Assembly (NCBI GenBank): GCA_030248065.1
Contig: JASAMV010001839.1
Location: 85,506-149,505, forward strand
Origin: Rhynchonema sp. JSB1_4
Taxonomy: Eukaryota > Nematoda > Chromadorea > Monhysterida > Xyalidae
Direction: 5' to 3'
Length of the DNA stretch: 64,000 bases
Shown: positions 23,987-36,900 of the stretch, piece after piece
How positions within the stretch are numbered: the first letter of the stretch is position 1
How the letters are laid out: each line of letters opens with the position of its first letter
Notes under the pieces: model-generated
Database searches by the model: none
What the model was told of the DNA's origin: nothing
The model's input: only the letters and a program-made list of their open reading frames with translations
Program-made: the position numbers and the translations under genes

Positions 23987-26900
23987 ATGACGGTTGGGTC
24001 ATTTTATACGACCACCGCGGTCGCGACGGCACTGGGCACTCTCGCGCTCACGCTGACCCTCATTGGAGTCCCATTTGTCTACTATGAAATCAATCGGACC
24101 TGGAGAGAACTGGACACTGAAATGGCTGAGTTTCGGGTGCGTATTCTGAAGAGCTTTCGTTTGCAGAGACACTAAGATGCCTTTACCGATGAAACATTGC
24201 GGTAAACATCCGTAAGCAGCAATAAAGATTGAAATAACTATGTTTGCATCTAGGACCTGTGAGTGTTGTGTGCAGGGTTGGAAAAAATTTTTTTTTAAAA
24301 AAGTGAGATTCGGGGAAATTTTACCAAATTCGCCTAAAAAACGCGCAAAAACGCGAAAAAAATGCAACTGTAATTGACAAGTCACTTTTGTGACTTAGTT
24401 TGCATCACTTATGAAGGGTGTTTACGTCATTTCGGTGCGATCCAACAGTCTGTGCTTGATATGGACCGATGATTGCTGCTCTGTGGTATCGGACACAACA
24501 GTTTGTGGCCGAATCAGCAAGATTCATTCATAAACCACACAGAATTGAGAATATAAGCTTCAGAAATACTTGTCGGGTAGCTGAATCAGTCGTATATGAC
24601 CGACCTGGTGGGGTATGACATCGAAGTACCATGTGGGTACATGCATACTGTGTCCCATGTATCACAGGAAGGTATAATAACATCATTTGGGGTATCTTAG
24701 GTACCAAACACATGCCCCAAAGGTGATTTTCTGAAGAAAATTTTTTGACCCTTGAGAAAAAATGACAAAAAATAACCCCCAAGAAGGCCATTTTTGGACG
24801 TTTTAGAACATTTTGTTCCCCCGAAAAATTTTAACAAAAATTTTTTTCAAAAACCTTTTTTTTGGCCCAACCCTGGTTGTGTGCTCTGCGCTGTCAATTT
24901 AGTTCCACCAATGCTCATGGATAACACAAATTATCCAAAAAGGTGCACACATACCAGGAAATCTCCAATTTGGCGTGGCGTGGTCTCGTTGACAACGGAC
25001 CTGCCGCGAGTCGACGTGTGGTGGTCACCAAACGACATTTGCACGAAGACTTCCTCGTCAACGAATGCGGTTTGTGTGTGATGTGACCATTGGAAAAGCC
25101 TATTTTTTCGTTTCAACTATTGTTTTCCATTTTGCGCAAAACATGTCACTGAGAGCTCGCAAATTTCCCGTTGGAACATGTCAACCCTGTGCCCATCCAC
25201 CACCACGTTTCCAAGATTTATCACTTGAAAATTGGGGCAGTTATAGGTATGACCTCATGGGGGTTACCTACTATCCTCAATGGGGGGTCCGGCCTGACGA
25301 AACTCATGAAAACGCTCTTGTGTCACATTGGATAACAGGTTGTAATCTTGCAACGAATTGTCCGCCCGGTTCGCCGGGTCCGCCCGGGCCGAAAGGCGTA
25401 CGAGGACTCAGCGGTCACAGTGGAGACACTGGTTTGCCAGGACACGATGCAACGGTTCGCTGTTTGCTCTGCTGATTTCTACGATCCATCTTGAAACATC
25501 AGCTAGCCTGTTTAGTGACGAGTGAAGTGCTGTTGATGTTTCAAGATAACGTCACAAATTGGACATGTGGTCGCTCAAACTTCGTTGTGAAACGATAAAA
25601 TATGAATCTTTCTGTTTTTTTAGAGCACCAAACTAGAGCAGCATGATCCGGGCTGTTTCTTTTGTCCCGATGGCGTTGCTGGTGGTCGAGGGGCACGCGG
25701 CATTCCTGGTCAGCAGTTGTCGTTGCGTTTTTCGTTTTTTTACCATGATCTCCATGATTACCCTTTTTATTATCGTGTAACTGAAATAAAACGCAGTCAA
25801 ACAGCTCTTTCTAGGTCACCGCGGCTTGCGCGGTCCAAAGGGCCGACGCGGTTTGGATGGAATGAACGGGTTTCCCGGCTTCCCCGGTCAAATGGGCGCG
25901 CCGGGAAATAACGGCAGGAATGGACGACTGGGAAGACCGGGTGTCGGCGGGAAATCTGCTTTTGCTGAACACGGACTCAAGGGCGAAAAGGGTGACAGGG
26001 GGCCTAGGGTTGGTATATGGGAGTCACTTGCTTCGTGTTGATTAATGCTCGGGACTCTGAGTATTCAGGCTCAGGCCAAGTCTCAGACATACTTAGGTTT
26101 ACTGACAGACGGCTGGAAAAGTCGGCACTCCCGCATGCTATACTTCGTACCCAAGGACTGGACCCAAAACTCCTACCGTCTCAGGGACCCATCGGTGAGC
26201 CTGGTACCAAAGGTGGAAATGGTTTTGTGTCCTTTGGCCGTACCGGACCTGCTGGCCCAGTCGGGGTTCAAGGATATGCAGGCGTCACTGGAATAATGGG
26301 ACCGCGAGGCGATGTAGGACGTCCGGGAGCGAACTCGGCAGTTAGTTTTAGGCGGGATATTTTTTGGGCGATCGTTTTTGAATTCGCCTGTTTTTTTGTT
26401 TGAATTCTAACGCCGTCATAGTCCTGTGTCATAGACTGTGGCTGTCAGGTATTGAGCGACAAAAACACACCGCAGCTGCTTTATTTCTTGCCAAAGTTGT
26501 CAAACGTGTGCACAACTCTGCTTTCAAACAGCCCGGGTGTGTCGTGCACGATGTCAAGCGTCGTCGGTTTAGTGCCACCCAATCCTAGTTGGTTACTAAT
26601 TGATCGATGTTTCATTGCAGTACTGTCCGTGCAGTAGACGTGAGAATCCAGCGTACGAATCGAGTCCACTTTCGGTCACCGTGCAACCAGTGCCAATTGC
26701 GTACAACATCCCGGCGGGACCGGAACCAGAACTGTCTAGTTACGAACCAGACCCGCCGGAGTCCAGCGTCGCCAACAAGGAACCAACGTTGCCCGCCCCG
26801 CCCGTCGATCCCGACCTGGCTCCAGCTGTACCTGCCACTGCCGTGCAACCACCACCACCCCACGTTCCCGCGCCAAAACAGCGTCCTCCCAACATTCCGG

Positions 26901-27460
26901 CGCCCAGACAGCCACCACTTTATGTTCCGGCACCCATAGAACCGACACCAGTTCCGGTTCCGACTCTTCCACCAAGTCCCGTTTATCCACCGCCAGTTGA
27001 ACCGGAATTCAACATTTTTGCCGGACCGTCAAATCAATGGTCGGTACCGCGAATACCGGCACCGCTGCCGAACTACGGTCCATTCTCTCCGGCATTACCG
27101 GCACCTTCAAGCCAACCTTTGATTCCGCCGCCAATAATAATACCGGAAGCGCCCATTCACGTACGGGCACTACCCTTCCCTGAATTATCACTGCCGAATT
27201 GGTTCGACGTCGCGCCGGAACATGTGCCGGCCTTGCCAGATCAGGAAATTCTCCTGTCCGCACCCTGGCATGATGCGGAGCCTGAACATGCGCAGGCGAT
27301 TCCCGATCAAAAAATTGCTCGAAGTCTCGACGAAATGTTGGAGAAAATGGAGGAAGCCTTAAATATGGCTGATAAAACATCGGTGAAGAAGGAAGGAGAA
27401 GAACTTACACCTGTTGATCTGTTTATCAAACCTTCACAACCGCTGCCGTTCACTCAGTGA
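23987..27460 (+). CDS. Cuticle collagen with long proline-rich C-terminal tail
   Basis: Exons are 23987-24136, 24958-25069, 25339-25454, 25624-25708, 25815-26008, 26185-26340, 26621-27460; phases agree throughout. Exon 1 encodes the nematode cuticle-collagen N-terminal domain with one membrane-spanning/signal segment (TAVATALGTLALTLTLIG). Exon 2 adds a basic cleavage site (SRRVVVTKR) and the first Cys of the cluster NECGCNLATNCPPG, completed in exon 3. Gly-X-Y blocks follow, interrupted by CFFCPDG (exon 4) and broken further at KSAFAEH (exon 5) and FVSFGR (exon 6). Exon 7 starts YCPCSRR and continues as about 270 residues of Pro/Ala-rich, acidic sequence, unusually long for this family. It would form disulfide- and tyrosine-linked trimers in the exoskeleton. 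Intron 1 contains a hAT-like MITE. AATAAA lies at 27579-27584. Confidence 0.88.
24273..24875. mobile_element. hAT-like MITE (CAGGGTTGG family), copy 1, in collagen intron 1
   Basis: Terminal inverted repeats CAGGGTTGG and CCAACCCTG, flanked by the perfect 8-bp duplication GTTGTGTG (24265-24272 and 24876-24883). The interior matches, in inverted orientation, the element at 55655-56389: shared stretches include CGAATCTGA/G-type ends, CGTTTTAGAACATTTTGTTC and ATGCCCCAAA. 603 bp, no transposase frame. Confidence 0.9.
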
Positions 27461-27953
27461 TCTCTACGTGTATGCAAATTTTCGTTGGCATAATTTTGTT
27501 TACTTTATTTTACTACACCGGTCAACATACGCATGTAAAGATAAATGAATGATAAAATTACACATGAATTGTGGACAAAATAAATCGAAGCAAAACAACG
27601 AATTACATATGCCAAAGAACAATTATTAGCCAAAATTATATGTTTTATTGTAAGTTTTTAATGCAGAAGAAAAGATGGGGCGGGGAAAGGCGCATCACTG
27701 TCGTATTGACAAGTCGTTTATTCTAAAAGCGTACGATAGATTTCAGTGAGCCCCTCCTTCCCCTCGTAGATTTGCAAAGCTCACTGAACGAATGAAGGTT
27801 CAAAACACGTGCGTTTTTCATATCTATGGACCAACAAACAGAAGTTGTACTTCGAGAAATTAACGCAAAAACTAAACGCAAGAGAAAATGGGCATATGGG
27901 GAAATTGCTCTGTAAGTCATAACATTATAACTTTATGAAACATCACAATACAC
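27461..27953. other. Convergent 3' regions of collagen and guanylate cyclase genes
   Basis: Collagen (+) ends at 27460 and the cyclase (-) ends at 27954, so this holds both 3' UTRs. The collagen poly(A) signal AATAAA is at 27579-27584. One TGATGTTTCA motif (minus strand) is at 27936-27945. Confidence 0.7.
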
Positions 27954-30900
27954 CTATACGTCGTCCATATCGTCGCCTCCCGTATCGGTTGCAGTTGTCG
28001 GTGCTTTGAGTTCAGCCTGTTCGGTTGCGTTGTACGCCGCACCCACGCCGGTCGATGTCTTGCCCAACAGCCAATACGTGAACATCACTCCTTTTCCCTG
28101 AAAATTCAGGATAATCTAATTAGGTGTTAGTATCTGAAAATTCTCTCATGCGCATTTGGTCAAAGTCACTTTCACGCCGGGTATTCGCACTGACGATGGG
28201 TGGAATTTTCGAAACGGTGTAAAGGTCAGTTGAGCGTAAAGGTCGGTGTAAAGCTCGGTCGAAAGCTCGGTCGGCGTAGCTGGCTGTAAACGTGAAACAT
28301 TGCCTGTTATTAACGTGGAATGTTTCAAGTTTACACCGAGGTCTATCACACTGAGCTGTCGACCGAGCTTTCCACCGACCTTTACACCCAACTGACCTTT
28401 ACACCGTTTCGAAAATATCACCCGATGACCTGCTGCACCCGGCGGTTTCTGTGAAGCCAACACGTCGCAGAATTCACATTGTGATCAGCGAAAACAAAAA
28501 CCTGCACACCGATAGCAGCAAAAAACCCAAACGCGACAATAAAACAATGAGTAAAATGAAAGTACAGTCTAAACTCTTTATAGTGACATGATAGGGATTG
28601 GCCATTTTCTGTCACTTCACTAAGAGCGCTCTTAGTCATAGTGGAAAATGGAAATGAAAAAATATTATATGTCCAAGTTTTCCATTTCCATTTTCCAGTA
28701 TGACTAAGGGCATATTGGAAAATGGAAAATGGAAATGAAAAAATATTCTATGTCCAAGTTTTCCATTTCCATTTTCCAGTATGACTAAGGGCATATTGGA
28801 AAATGGAAAATGGAAATGAAAAAATATTCTATGTTCAAGTTTTCCATTTCCATTTTCCAGTATGACTAAGGGCATATTGGAAAATGGAAATGAAACAAAA
28901 CATTTCCTGTGTGAAATCTGACACAGCGGCCGAGAATTGAGCGGAACAGAAAATGTTTTTGTCACATGTCAAGACATGACTGCTGCAGAAAATGTTTTCC
29001 ATTTTCCAGTATGCCCTTTTGGAAAATGTAAATGGAAAACTTGGACATATATTTTTCAATTTCCATTTTCCATTTTCCACTAAGGGCGCACCAATATAAA
29101 GTATAGCTATCCACTTGTATACAGGGGTAATTACGAGGTTAACAGCAAATCGGGGGCCAAAATGGCGCAGCAAAATATCCAGAATGTCGAGGCTACCACT
29201 ATAAAGAGTGTCACTATAGAAAAGGCAGACAGTATTCATCAGTCACTGTGCGAATTTGAATTTACCTTGATGATAATTTCGCCTCGTGCTTTGGTGATAT
29301 AGCCGCCGACCACATTTGTCAAATGTTCGTTGGCAGTTGGACTCAGGTGAATACATGCGGCTGCAAATAATTGTTGACAGTTTTAGTGAATACTTATTTT
29401 TAAAATAACGAAAACTAAACTGTCCAAAAGAATAAAAAATAAATGTCTACGTTTCGAGTTTGTTTCGATTCGGCTTGCCACGTTCACCGTGTCACCAAAC
29501 AGACAGTAGCGGGGCGCGGTCAAACCGACAACACCGGCGGTGACCGGACCTGCGTGCAGGAAATGTGGCATTATTTTTATTGTCGCGAACATATTTCAAA
29601 TTGGTCTCAAATTCAAAATAACACCTCACCGGTATTGATGCCAATTCGCATCTGCACTTTGTCGTTAGGCAGATGGGGCACCGAAAACGATTGAATGGCA
29701 ATCTAGAAATCGTCAAAAAAAATTTTTATTTTCCTTTTATTTATGTTGCAAACAATAATGGGAACGAATCACGTTTCAACCTGAAAGTGCAAGGCCATGT
29801 CAGCGATCTGCACCGCGTGCTGATCGCCGTTTCGGTGCGGCAAACCGGATGCGACCATGTAGGAATCGCTGATGGTTTCAACCTGGATGATGTTTCACTC
29901 GTCAAACAAGGTATGTTTCTTTTAGGTGTTCTAGGAGAGAAACATCGATGTGGTGTTGGACAAATTTGACCGCTGCACCGCCGTGTTGTCAAAGGCAGCC
30001 CATTCACCTTATAGACATCATATTCATCAATAATGCCATCCAACAGCGTGTACAATTGATTCAACATGGCAATGATTTGCAGCGGCTTGCTGCGCGCGAT
30101 CAATTGTGCGAATTGGTGAATGTCAGAGAACATGATCGTCACACATTCGTAGTTCTCCGGCTCGACTTTGATGCCGGATTTGAGCTTTTCGGCCACCGAC
30201 CTTGAATTGAAATTTTTGCACCTTTTTGATGGAAATGAGCAAAGCCCCAACAACGCTTCGTTCTCTCACTGAACAGGTTCTCGCGCGCTGATTGGCTACT
30301 GAACACGCGGAAGCGAGTCAGCATGTTGTCAGTTCTCTCAGTGAACGAAGTATAGGTAGGCCATAAAGTTAAAAGGATAATTATTCGGACACCTTCACTT
30401 ACTTGGGCATCATGGCCGCCAGTAAATTATCGGATCGCTCATACGCCAACGCAAGTTCGGCCGTTCGATGGCCCACCTTGATAAATCAGAGACTTTGATC
30501 AAAATTTCTTGTGAGACAAAAAAACAGAACCAAAGACTTATTTTGACGTGTATGTAACTGAAGTTTTGCGAGATTTCTGAACTGGGAAGGCAAGCGTCAA
30601 GACATATTTTGGCAGGTGCCCACTTGGGTGCAAATTGTGCTCATGGACATCCCTTGCGTGTGGTCAAACGTGCAACAAAAAATGAAGAAAAAAACATTGC
30701 ACACAGCCTTTTTCGGGCGCCCGGCGCGAGCCTCGGGAGTACCGGATTTCTCAGCCAGAGGTTACGAAGAGTGGTTGGTGAAACAAAAAAGGTCAAAAAT
30801 GTGATCTAACTTGTGCTTCGAGCGTTTTCGCGTACTGCTCCATCATGCGTAGCGCGTGGTCCATAAGATTACTTGACTGTCCTTTGCCGATCGTTCGGAT

Positions 30901-33900
30901 TAACGATTTGACATCCTGTATCCATTTGTAGGTCTTTCTTTTGCGATTAAAGACCATTTTTGGGCATAATAACAAAGGCAATGCTAACGTATTTGCCTTT
31001 TTTAACCAGTTTTTCCCATATATTCCCACAACTTTCACCATTCCATTCCCTAAACGTGTGATTACAGAAATGCTTCACTATCTTCTTCAGTTATCATGCC
31101 CATCGGTCAACGACTTCTAATGACTTTAGCAGTTGAAGAGATATAAAGAGGAAAGGGGGCGAAAAAACCCACCCCAACGGAAAAAAGTCGGGGGGGGGCC
31201 CCAAACACAAAATCTCCCCCCCCCCCCCCCCCCCCCCCCCTCCCCCCCCCCCCCCCCTGGGGGCTTTCCCCCCCACCACCCCCCCCAACAATCCCTTCTT
31301 TCGGGCCCAATTTCCCTCCCCCGCAAGGGGGCCCCCCCCCCCACCCCCACCACCCCCCCCCCCCAAAAAATTCCCCGGGGGGCACAACAAAAAAAACGTG
31401 TGGGATGCTACTTGATGCACTTTGCATATACTAGCATCAGATGAGTTCATTTGCATCCCGATGGGCTTTGCATCACGAAAAAAAATGAGAAAGAAATTGT
31501 TTTGGAAGAGAAAAGATACCAACAGATATCGAAAGGCTTGCCGCCATTTGACTTATTTTTTCAAGTTTTCGACGAAAAAAACTGTGTCGAAAAAATTTGA
31601 ACTGTCGGCGTCGGAACTTTTCGGAAAAAATCTCAATAAAAAGGGTATTTTGGCGATTTTTGACGACTCTGACCTAAAAATTACTCATTTTATGCCTGAA
31701 AATGCCTATTTTTGGCGTAAATTTGCCTATTTTAGGCAAAAATTGGGGGAGCAGATGCAGTGTAGTGGCAGGCAAATGGTTGCAAGGTACCCTTGGGGGG
31801 GATGGATCCAAAAAAATATAAAAAAATCTTCTAAAAAAAGTACCAAAAAGTGGTCTAAAAGTGTCTAAATCAGAGTTTTCTTGCGGCAGCAAGCGATTTT
31901 TGACACTTTTGGGCGAAAAATGGTCAATTTTGGTACTACTCCGGATCAAAAAGTCATTTCTTAGGGGTGCTTGTAACTGGCATAAACTGATACGCAGATC
32001 AATTATACATACAGTACATCAACCAACACTTAGGAATGCACAACATGCTCAACCAGAAGTACAAAGTCCACATCAGGCATGCGCACCCAAGAAGGGGTTG
32101 TGTTGATTTGTGATGAATCCTGGCCCACCACATGTACAGCAGAGTTCATATGCGCTGGTCGGCTGCCGAACTGCTTAGGGATTCAGGCCCCAATCTCATA
32201 ACACTCGGCTGATCGCATTCCTGGCGTTTTCTGGCATAAACTGATACGCAGATCAATTATACATACAGTACATCAATTAACACTAAGGAATGCACAACAT
32301 GCTCAACCAGAAGTACAAAGTCCACATCAGGCATGCGCACCCAAGAAGGGGTTGTGTTGATTGTGATGAATCCTGGCCCACCACATGTACAGCAGAGTTC
32401 ACATGCGCTGGTCGGCTGCCGAACTGCTTAGAGATTCAGGCCCCAATCGCATAACACTCAGCTGCTCGCATTCCTAGCGTTTTCTGACCTAAACTGATAC
32501 GCAGATCAATTATACATACATCAATCAACACGAAGGAATGCACAATATGCTCAACCAGAAGTACAAAGTCCACATCAGGCATGCGCACCCAAGAAGGGGT
32601 TGTGTTGATTGTGATGAATCCTGGCCCACCACATGTACAGCAGAGTTCACATGCGCTTTTCGGCTGCCGAACTGCTTAGGGATTCAGGCCCCAATCTCAT
32701 AACACTCGGCTGATCGCATTCCTAGCGTTTTCTGGCATAAACTGATACGCAGATCAATTATACATACAGTACATCAATCAACACAAAGGAATGCACAACA
32801 TGCTCAACCAGAAGTACAAAGTCCACATCAGGCATGCGCACCCAAGAAGGGGTTGTGTTGATTGTGATGAATCCTGGCCCACCACATGTACAGCAGAGTT
32901 CACATGCGCTGGTCGGCTGCCGGACTGCTTAGAGATTCAGGCCTCAATCGGATAACACTCAGCTGATCGCTTTCTTAGCGTTTTCTGGCATAAACTGATA
33001 CGCAGATCAATTATACATACAGTACATCAATCAACACTAAGGAATGCACAGTATGCTCAACCAGAAGTACAAAGTCCACATCAGGCATGCGCACCCAAGA
33101 AGGGGTTGTGTTGATTGTGATGAATCCTGGCCCACCACATGTACAGCAGAGTTCAGATGCGCTGTTCGGCTGCCGGACTGCTTAGAGATTCAGGCCCCAA
33201 TCGCATAACACTCAGCTGATCGCATTCCTAGCGTTTTCTGACATAAACTAATACGCAGATAAATTATACACACACCAATCAAAACTAAGGAATGCACAAC
33301 ATGTTGATCCACGAGTACAAAGTCCACATCAGGCATGCGCACCCAAGAAGGGGTTGTGTTGATTTGTGATGAATCCTGGCCCACCACATGTACAGCAAAG
33401 TTCACATGCGCTGGTCGGCTGCCGGACTGCTTAGAGATTCTGGCCCCAATCGCATAACACTCAGCTGATCGCATTGCTAGCGTTTTCTGACATAAACTAA
33501 TACGCAGATCAACTATACATACATCAATCAACACGAAGGAATGCACAATATGCTCAACCAGAAGTACAAAGTCCACATCAGGCATGCGCACCCAAGAAGG
33601 GGTTGTGTTGATTGTGATGAATCCTGGCCCACCACATGTACAGCAGAGTTCACATGCGCTGGTCGGCTGCCGGACTGCTTAGAGATTCAGGTTTCGGAAA
33701 CCTGTTGTTTGCTGATAAATTTCCCTTAAAAGCTGTTTATAAGCCGCCTGTTGGGCTGTTGTGTCTGACACCACGTGTGCAGTACTTCTTAACACCTAAT
33801 TTCGGAAACCTGTTGTTTGCTGATAAATTTCCCTTAAAAGCTGTTTATAAGCCGCCTGTTGGGCTGTTGTGTCTGACACCACGTGTGCAGTACTTCTTAA

Positions 33901-36900
33901 CACCTAATTTCGGAAACCTGTTGTTTGCTGATAAATTTCCCTTAAAAGCTGTTTATAAGCCGCCTGTTGGGCTGTTGTGTCTGACACCACGTGTGCAGTA
34001 CTTCTTAACACCTAATTTCGGAAACCTGTTGTTTGCTGATAAATTTCCCTTAAAAGCTGTTTATAAGCCGCCTGTTGGGCTGTTGTGTCTGACACCACGT
34101 GTGCAGTACTTCTTAACACCTAATTTCGGAAACCTGTTGTTTGCTGATAAATTTCCCTTAAAAGCTGTTTATAAGCCGCCTGTTGGGCTGTTGTGTCTGA
34201 CACCACGTGTGCAGTACTTCTTAACACCTAATTTCGGAAACCTGTTGTTTGCTGATAAATTTCCCTTAAAAGCTGTTTATAAGCCGCCTGTTGGGCTGTT
34301 GTGTCTGACACCACGTGTGCAGTACTTCTTAACACCTAATTTCGGAAACCTGTTGTTTGCTGATAAATTTCCCTTAAAAGCTGTTTATAAGCCGCCTGTT
34401 GGGCTGTTGTGTCTGACACCACGTGTGCAGTACTTCTTAACACCTAATTTCGGAAACCTGTTGTTTGCTGATAAATTTCCCTTAAAAGCTGTTTATAAGC
34501 CGCCTGTTGGGCTGTTGTGTCTGACACCACGTGTGCAGTACTTCTTAACACCTAATTTCGGAAACCTGTTGTTTGCTGATAAATTTCCCTTAAAAGCTGT
34601 TTATAAGCCGCCTGTTGGGCTGTTGTGTCTGACACCACGTGTGCAGTACTTCTTAACACCTAATTTCGGAAACCTGTTGTTTGCTGATAAATTTCCCTTA
34701 AAAGCTGTTTATAAGCCGCCTGTTGGGCTGTTGTGTCTGACACCACGTGTGCAGTACTTCTTAACACCTAATTTCGGAAACCTGTTGTTTGCTGATAAAT
34801 TTCCCTTAAAAGCTGTTTATAAGCCGCCTGTTGGGCTGTTGTGTCTGACACCACGTGTGCAGTACTTCTTAACACCTAATTTCGGAAACCTGTTGTTTGC
34901 TGATAAATTTCCCTTAAAAGCTGTTTATAAGCCGCCTGTTGGGCTGTTGTGTCTGACACCACGTGTGCAGTACTTCTTAACACCTAATTTCGGAAACCTG
35001 TTGTTTGCTGATAAATTTCCCTTAAAAGCTGTTTATAAGCCGCCTGTTGGGCTGTTGTGTCTGACACCACGTGTGCAGTACTTCTTAACACCTAATTTCG
35101 GAAACCTGTTGTTTGCTGATAAATTTCCCTTAAAAGCTGTTTATAAGCCGCCTGTTGGGCTGTTGTGTCTGACACCACGTGTGCAGTACTTCTTAACACC
35201 TAATTTCGGAAACCTGTTGTTTGCTGATAAATTTCCCTTAAAAGCTGTTTATAAGCCGCCTGTTGGGCTGTTGTGTCTGACACCACGTGTGCAGTACTTC
35301 TTAACACCTAATTTCGGAAACCTGTTGTTTGCTGATAAATTTCCCTTAAAAGCTGTTTATAAGCCGCCTGTTGGGCTGTTGTGTCTGACACCACGTGTGC
35401 AGTACTTCTTAACACCTAATTTCGGAAACCTGTTGTTTGCTGATAAATTTCCCTTAAAAGCTGTTTATAAGCCGCCTGTTGGGCTGTTGTGTCTGACACC
35501 ACGTGTGCAGTACTTCTTAACACCTAATTTCGGAAACCTGTTGTTTGCTGATAAATTTCCCTTAAAAGCTGTTTATAAGCCGCCTGTTGGGCTGTTGTGT
35601 CTGACACCACGTGTGCAGTACTTCTTAACACCTAATTTCGGAAACCTGTTGTTTGCTGATAAATTTCCCTTAAAAGCTGTTTATAAGCCGCCTGTTGGGC
35701 TGTTGTGTCTGACACCACGTGTGCAGTACTTCTTAACACCTAATTTCGGAAACCTGTTGTTTGCTGATAAATTTCCCTTAAAAGCTGTTTATAAGCCGCC
35801 TGTTGGGCTGTTGTGTCTGACACCACGTGTGCAGTACTTCTTAACACCTAATTTCGGAAACCTGTTGTTTGCTGATAAATTTCCCTTAAAAGCTGTTTAT
35901 AAGCCGCCTGTTGGGCTGTTGTGTCTGACACCACGTGTGCAGTACTTCTTAACACCTAATTTCGGAAACCTGTTGTTTGCTGATAAATTTCCCTTAAAAG
36001 CTGTTTATAAGCCGCCTGTTGGGCTGTTGTGTCTGACACCACGTGTGCAGTACTTCTTAACACCTAATTTCGGAAACCTGTTGTTTGCTGATAAATTTCC
36101 CTTAAAAGCTGTTTATAAGCCGCCTGTTGGGCTGTTGTGTCTGACACCACGTGTGCAGTACTTCTTAACACCTAATTTCGGAAACCTGTTGTTTGCTGAT
36201 AAATTTCCCTTAAAAGCTGTTTATAAGCCGCCTGTTGGGCTGTTGTGTCTGACACCACGTGTGCAGTACTTCTTAACACCTAATTTCGGAAACCTGTTGT
36301 TTGCTGATAAATTTCCCTTAAAAGCTGTTTATAAGCCGCCTGTTGGGCTGTTGTGTCTCACACCACGTGTGCAGTACTTCTTAACACCTAATTTCGGAAA
36401 CCTGTTGTTTGCTGATAAATTTCCCTTAAAAGCTGTTTATAAGCCGCCTGTTGGGCTGTTGTGTCTGACACCACGTGTGCAGTACTTCTTAACACCTAAT
36501 TTCGGAAACCTGTTGTTTGCTGATAAATTTCCCTTAAAAGCTGTTTATAAGCCGCCTGTTGGGCTGTTGTGTCTGACACCACGTGTGCAGTACTTCTTAA
36601 CACCTAATTTCGGAAACCTGTTGTTTGCTGATAAATTTCCCTTAAAAGCTGTTTATAAGCCGCCTGTTGGGCTGTTGTGTCTGACACCACGTGTGCAGTA
36701 CTTCTTAACACCTAATTTCGGAAACCTGTTGTTTGCTGATAAATTTCCCTTAAAAGCTGTTTATAAGCCGCCTGTTGGGCTGTTGTGTCTCACACCACGT
36801 GTGCAGTACTTCTTAACACCTAATTTCGGAAACCTGTTGTTTGCTGATAAATTTCCCTTAAAAGCTGCTTATAAGCCGCCTGTTGGGCTGTTGTGTCTCA

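Noticed and set aside
25065..25338. Frame continuing from collagen exon 2 (with RARKFPVGTCQPC) as coding
   Set aside because: Splicing 25069 to 25339 joins the canonical NECGCNLATNCPPG cluster in phase. The frame between them lacks Gly-X-Y and has no proper acceptor.
31094..31522. Gly- and Pro-rich open frames on both strands
   Set aside because: Produced by C/G homopolymer runs.
33190..33591. 133-codon minus-strand frame with internal repeat
   Set aside because: It is two units of the 250-bp satellite translated; the frame is broken in other units.
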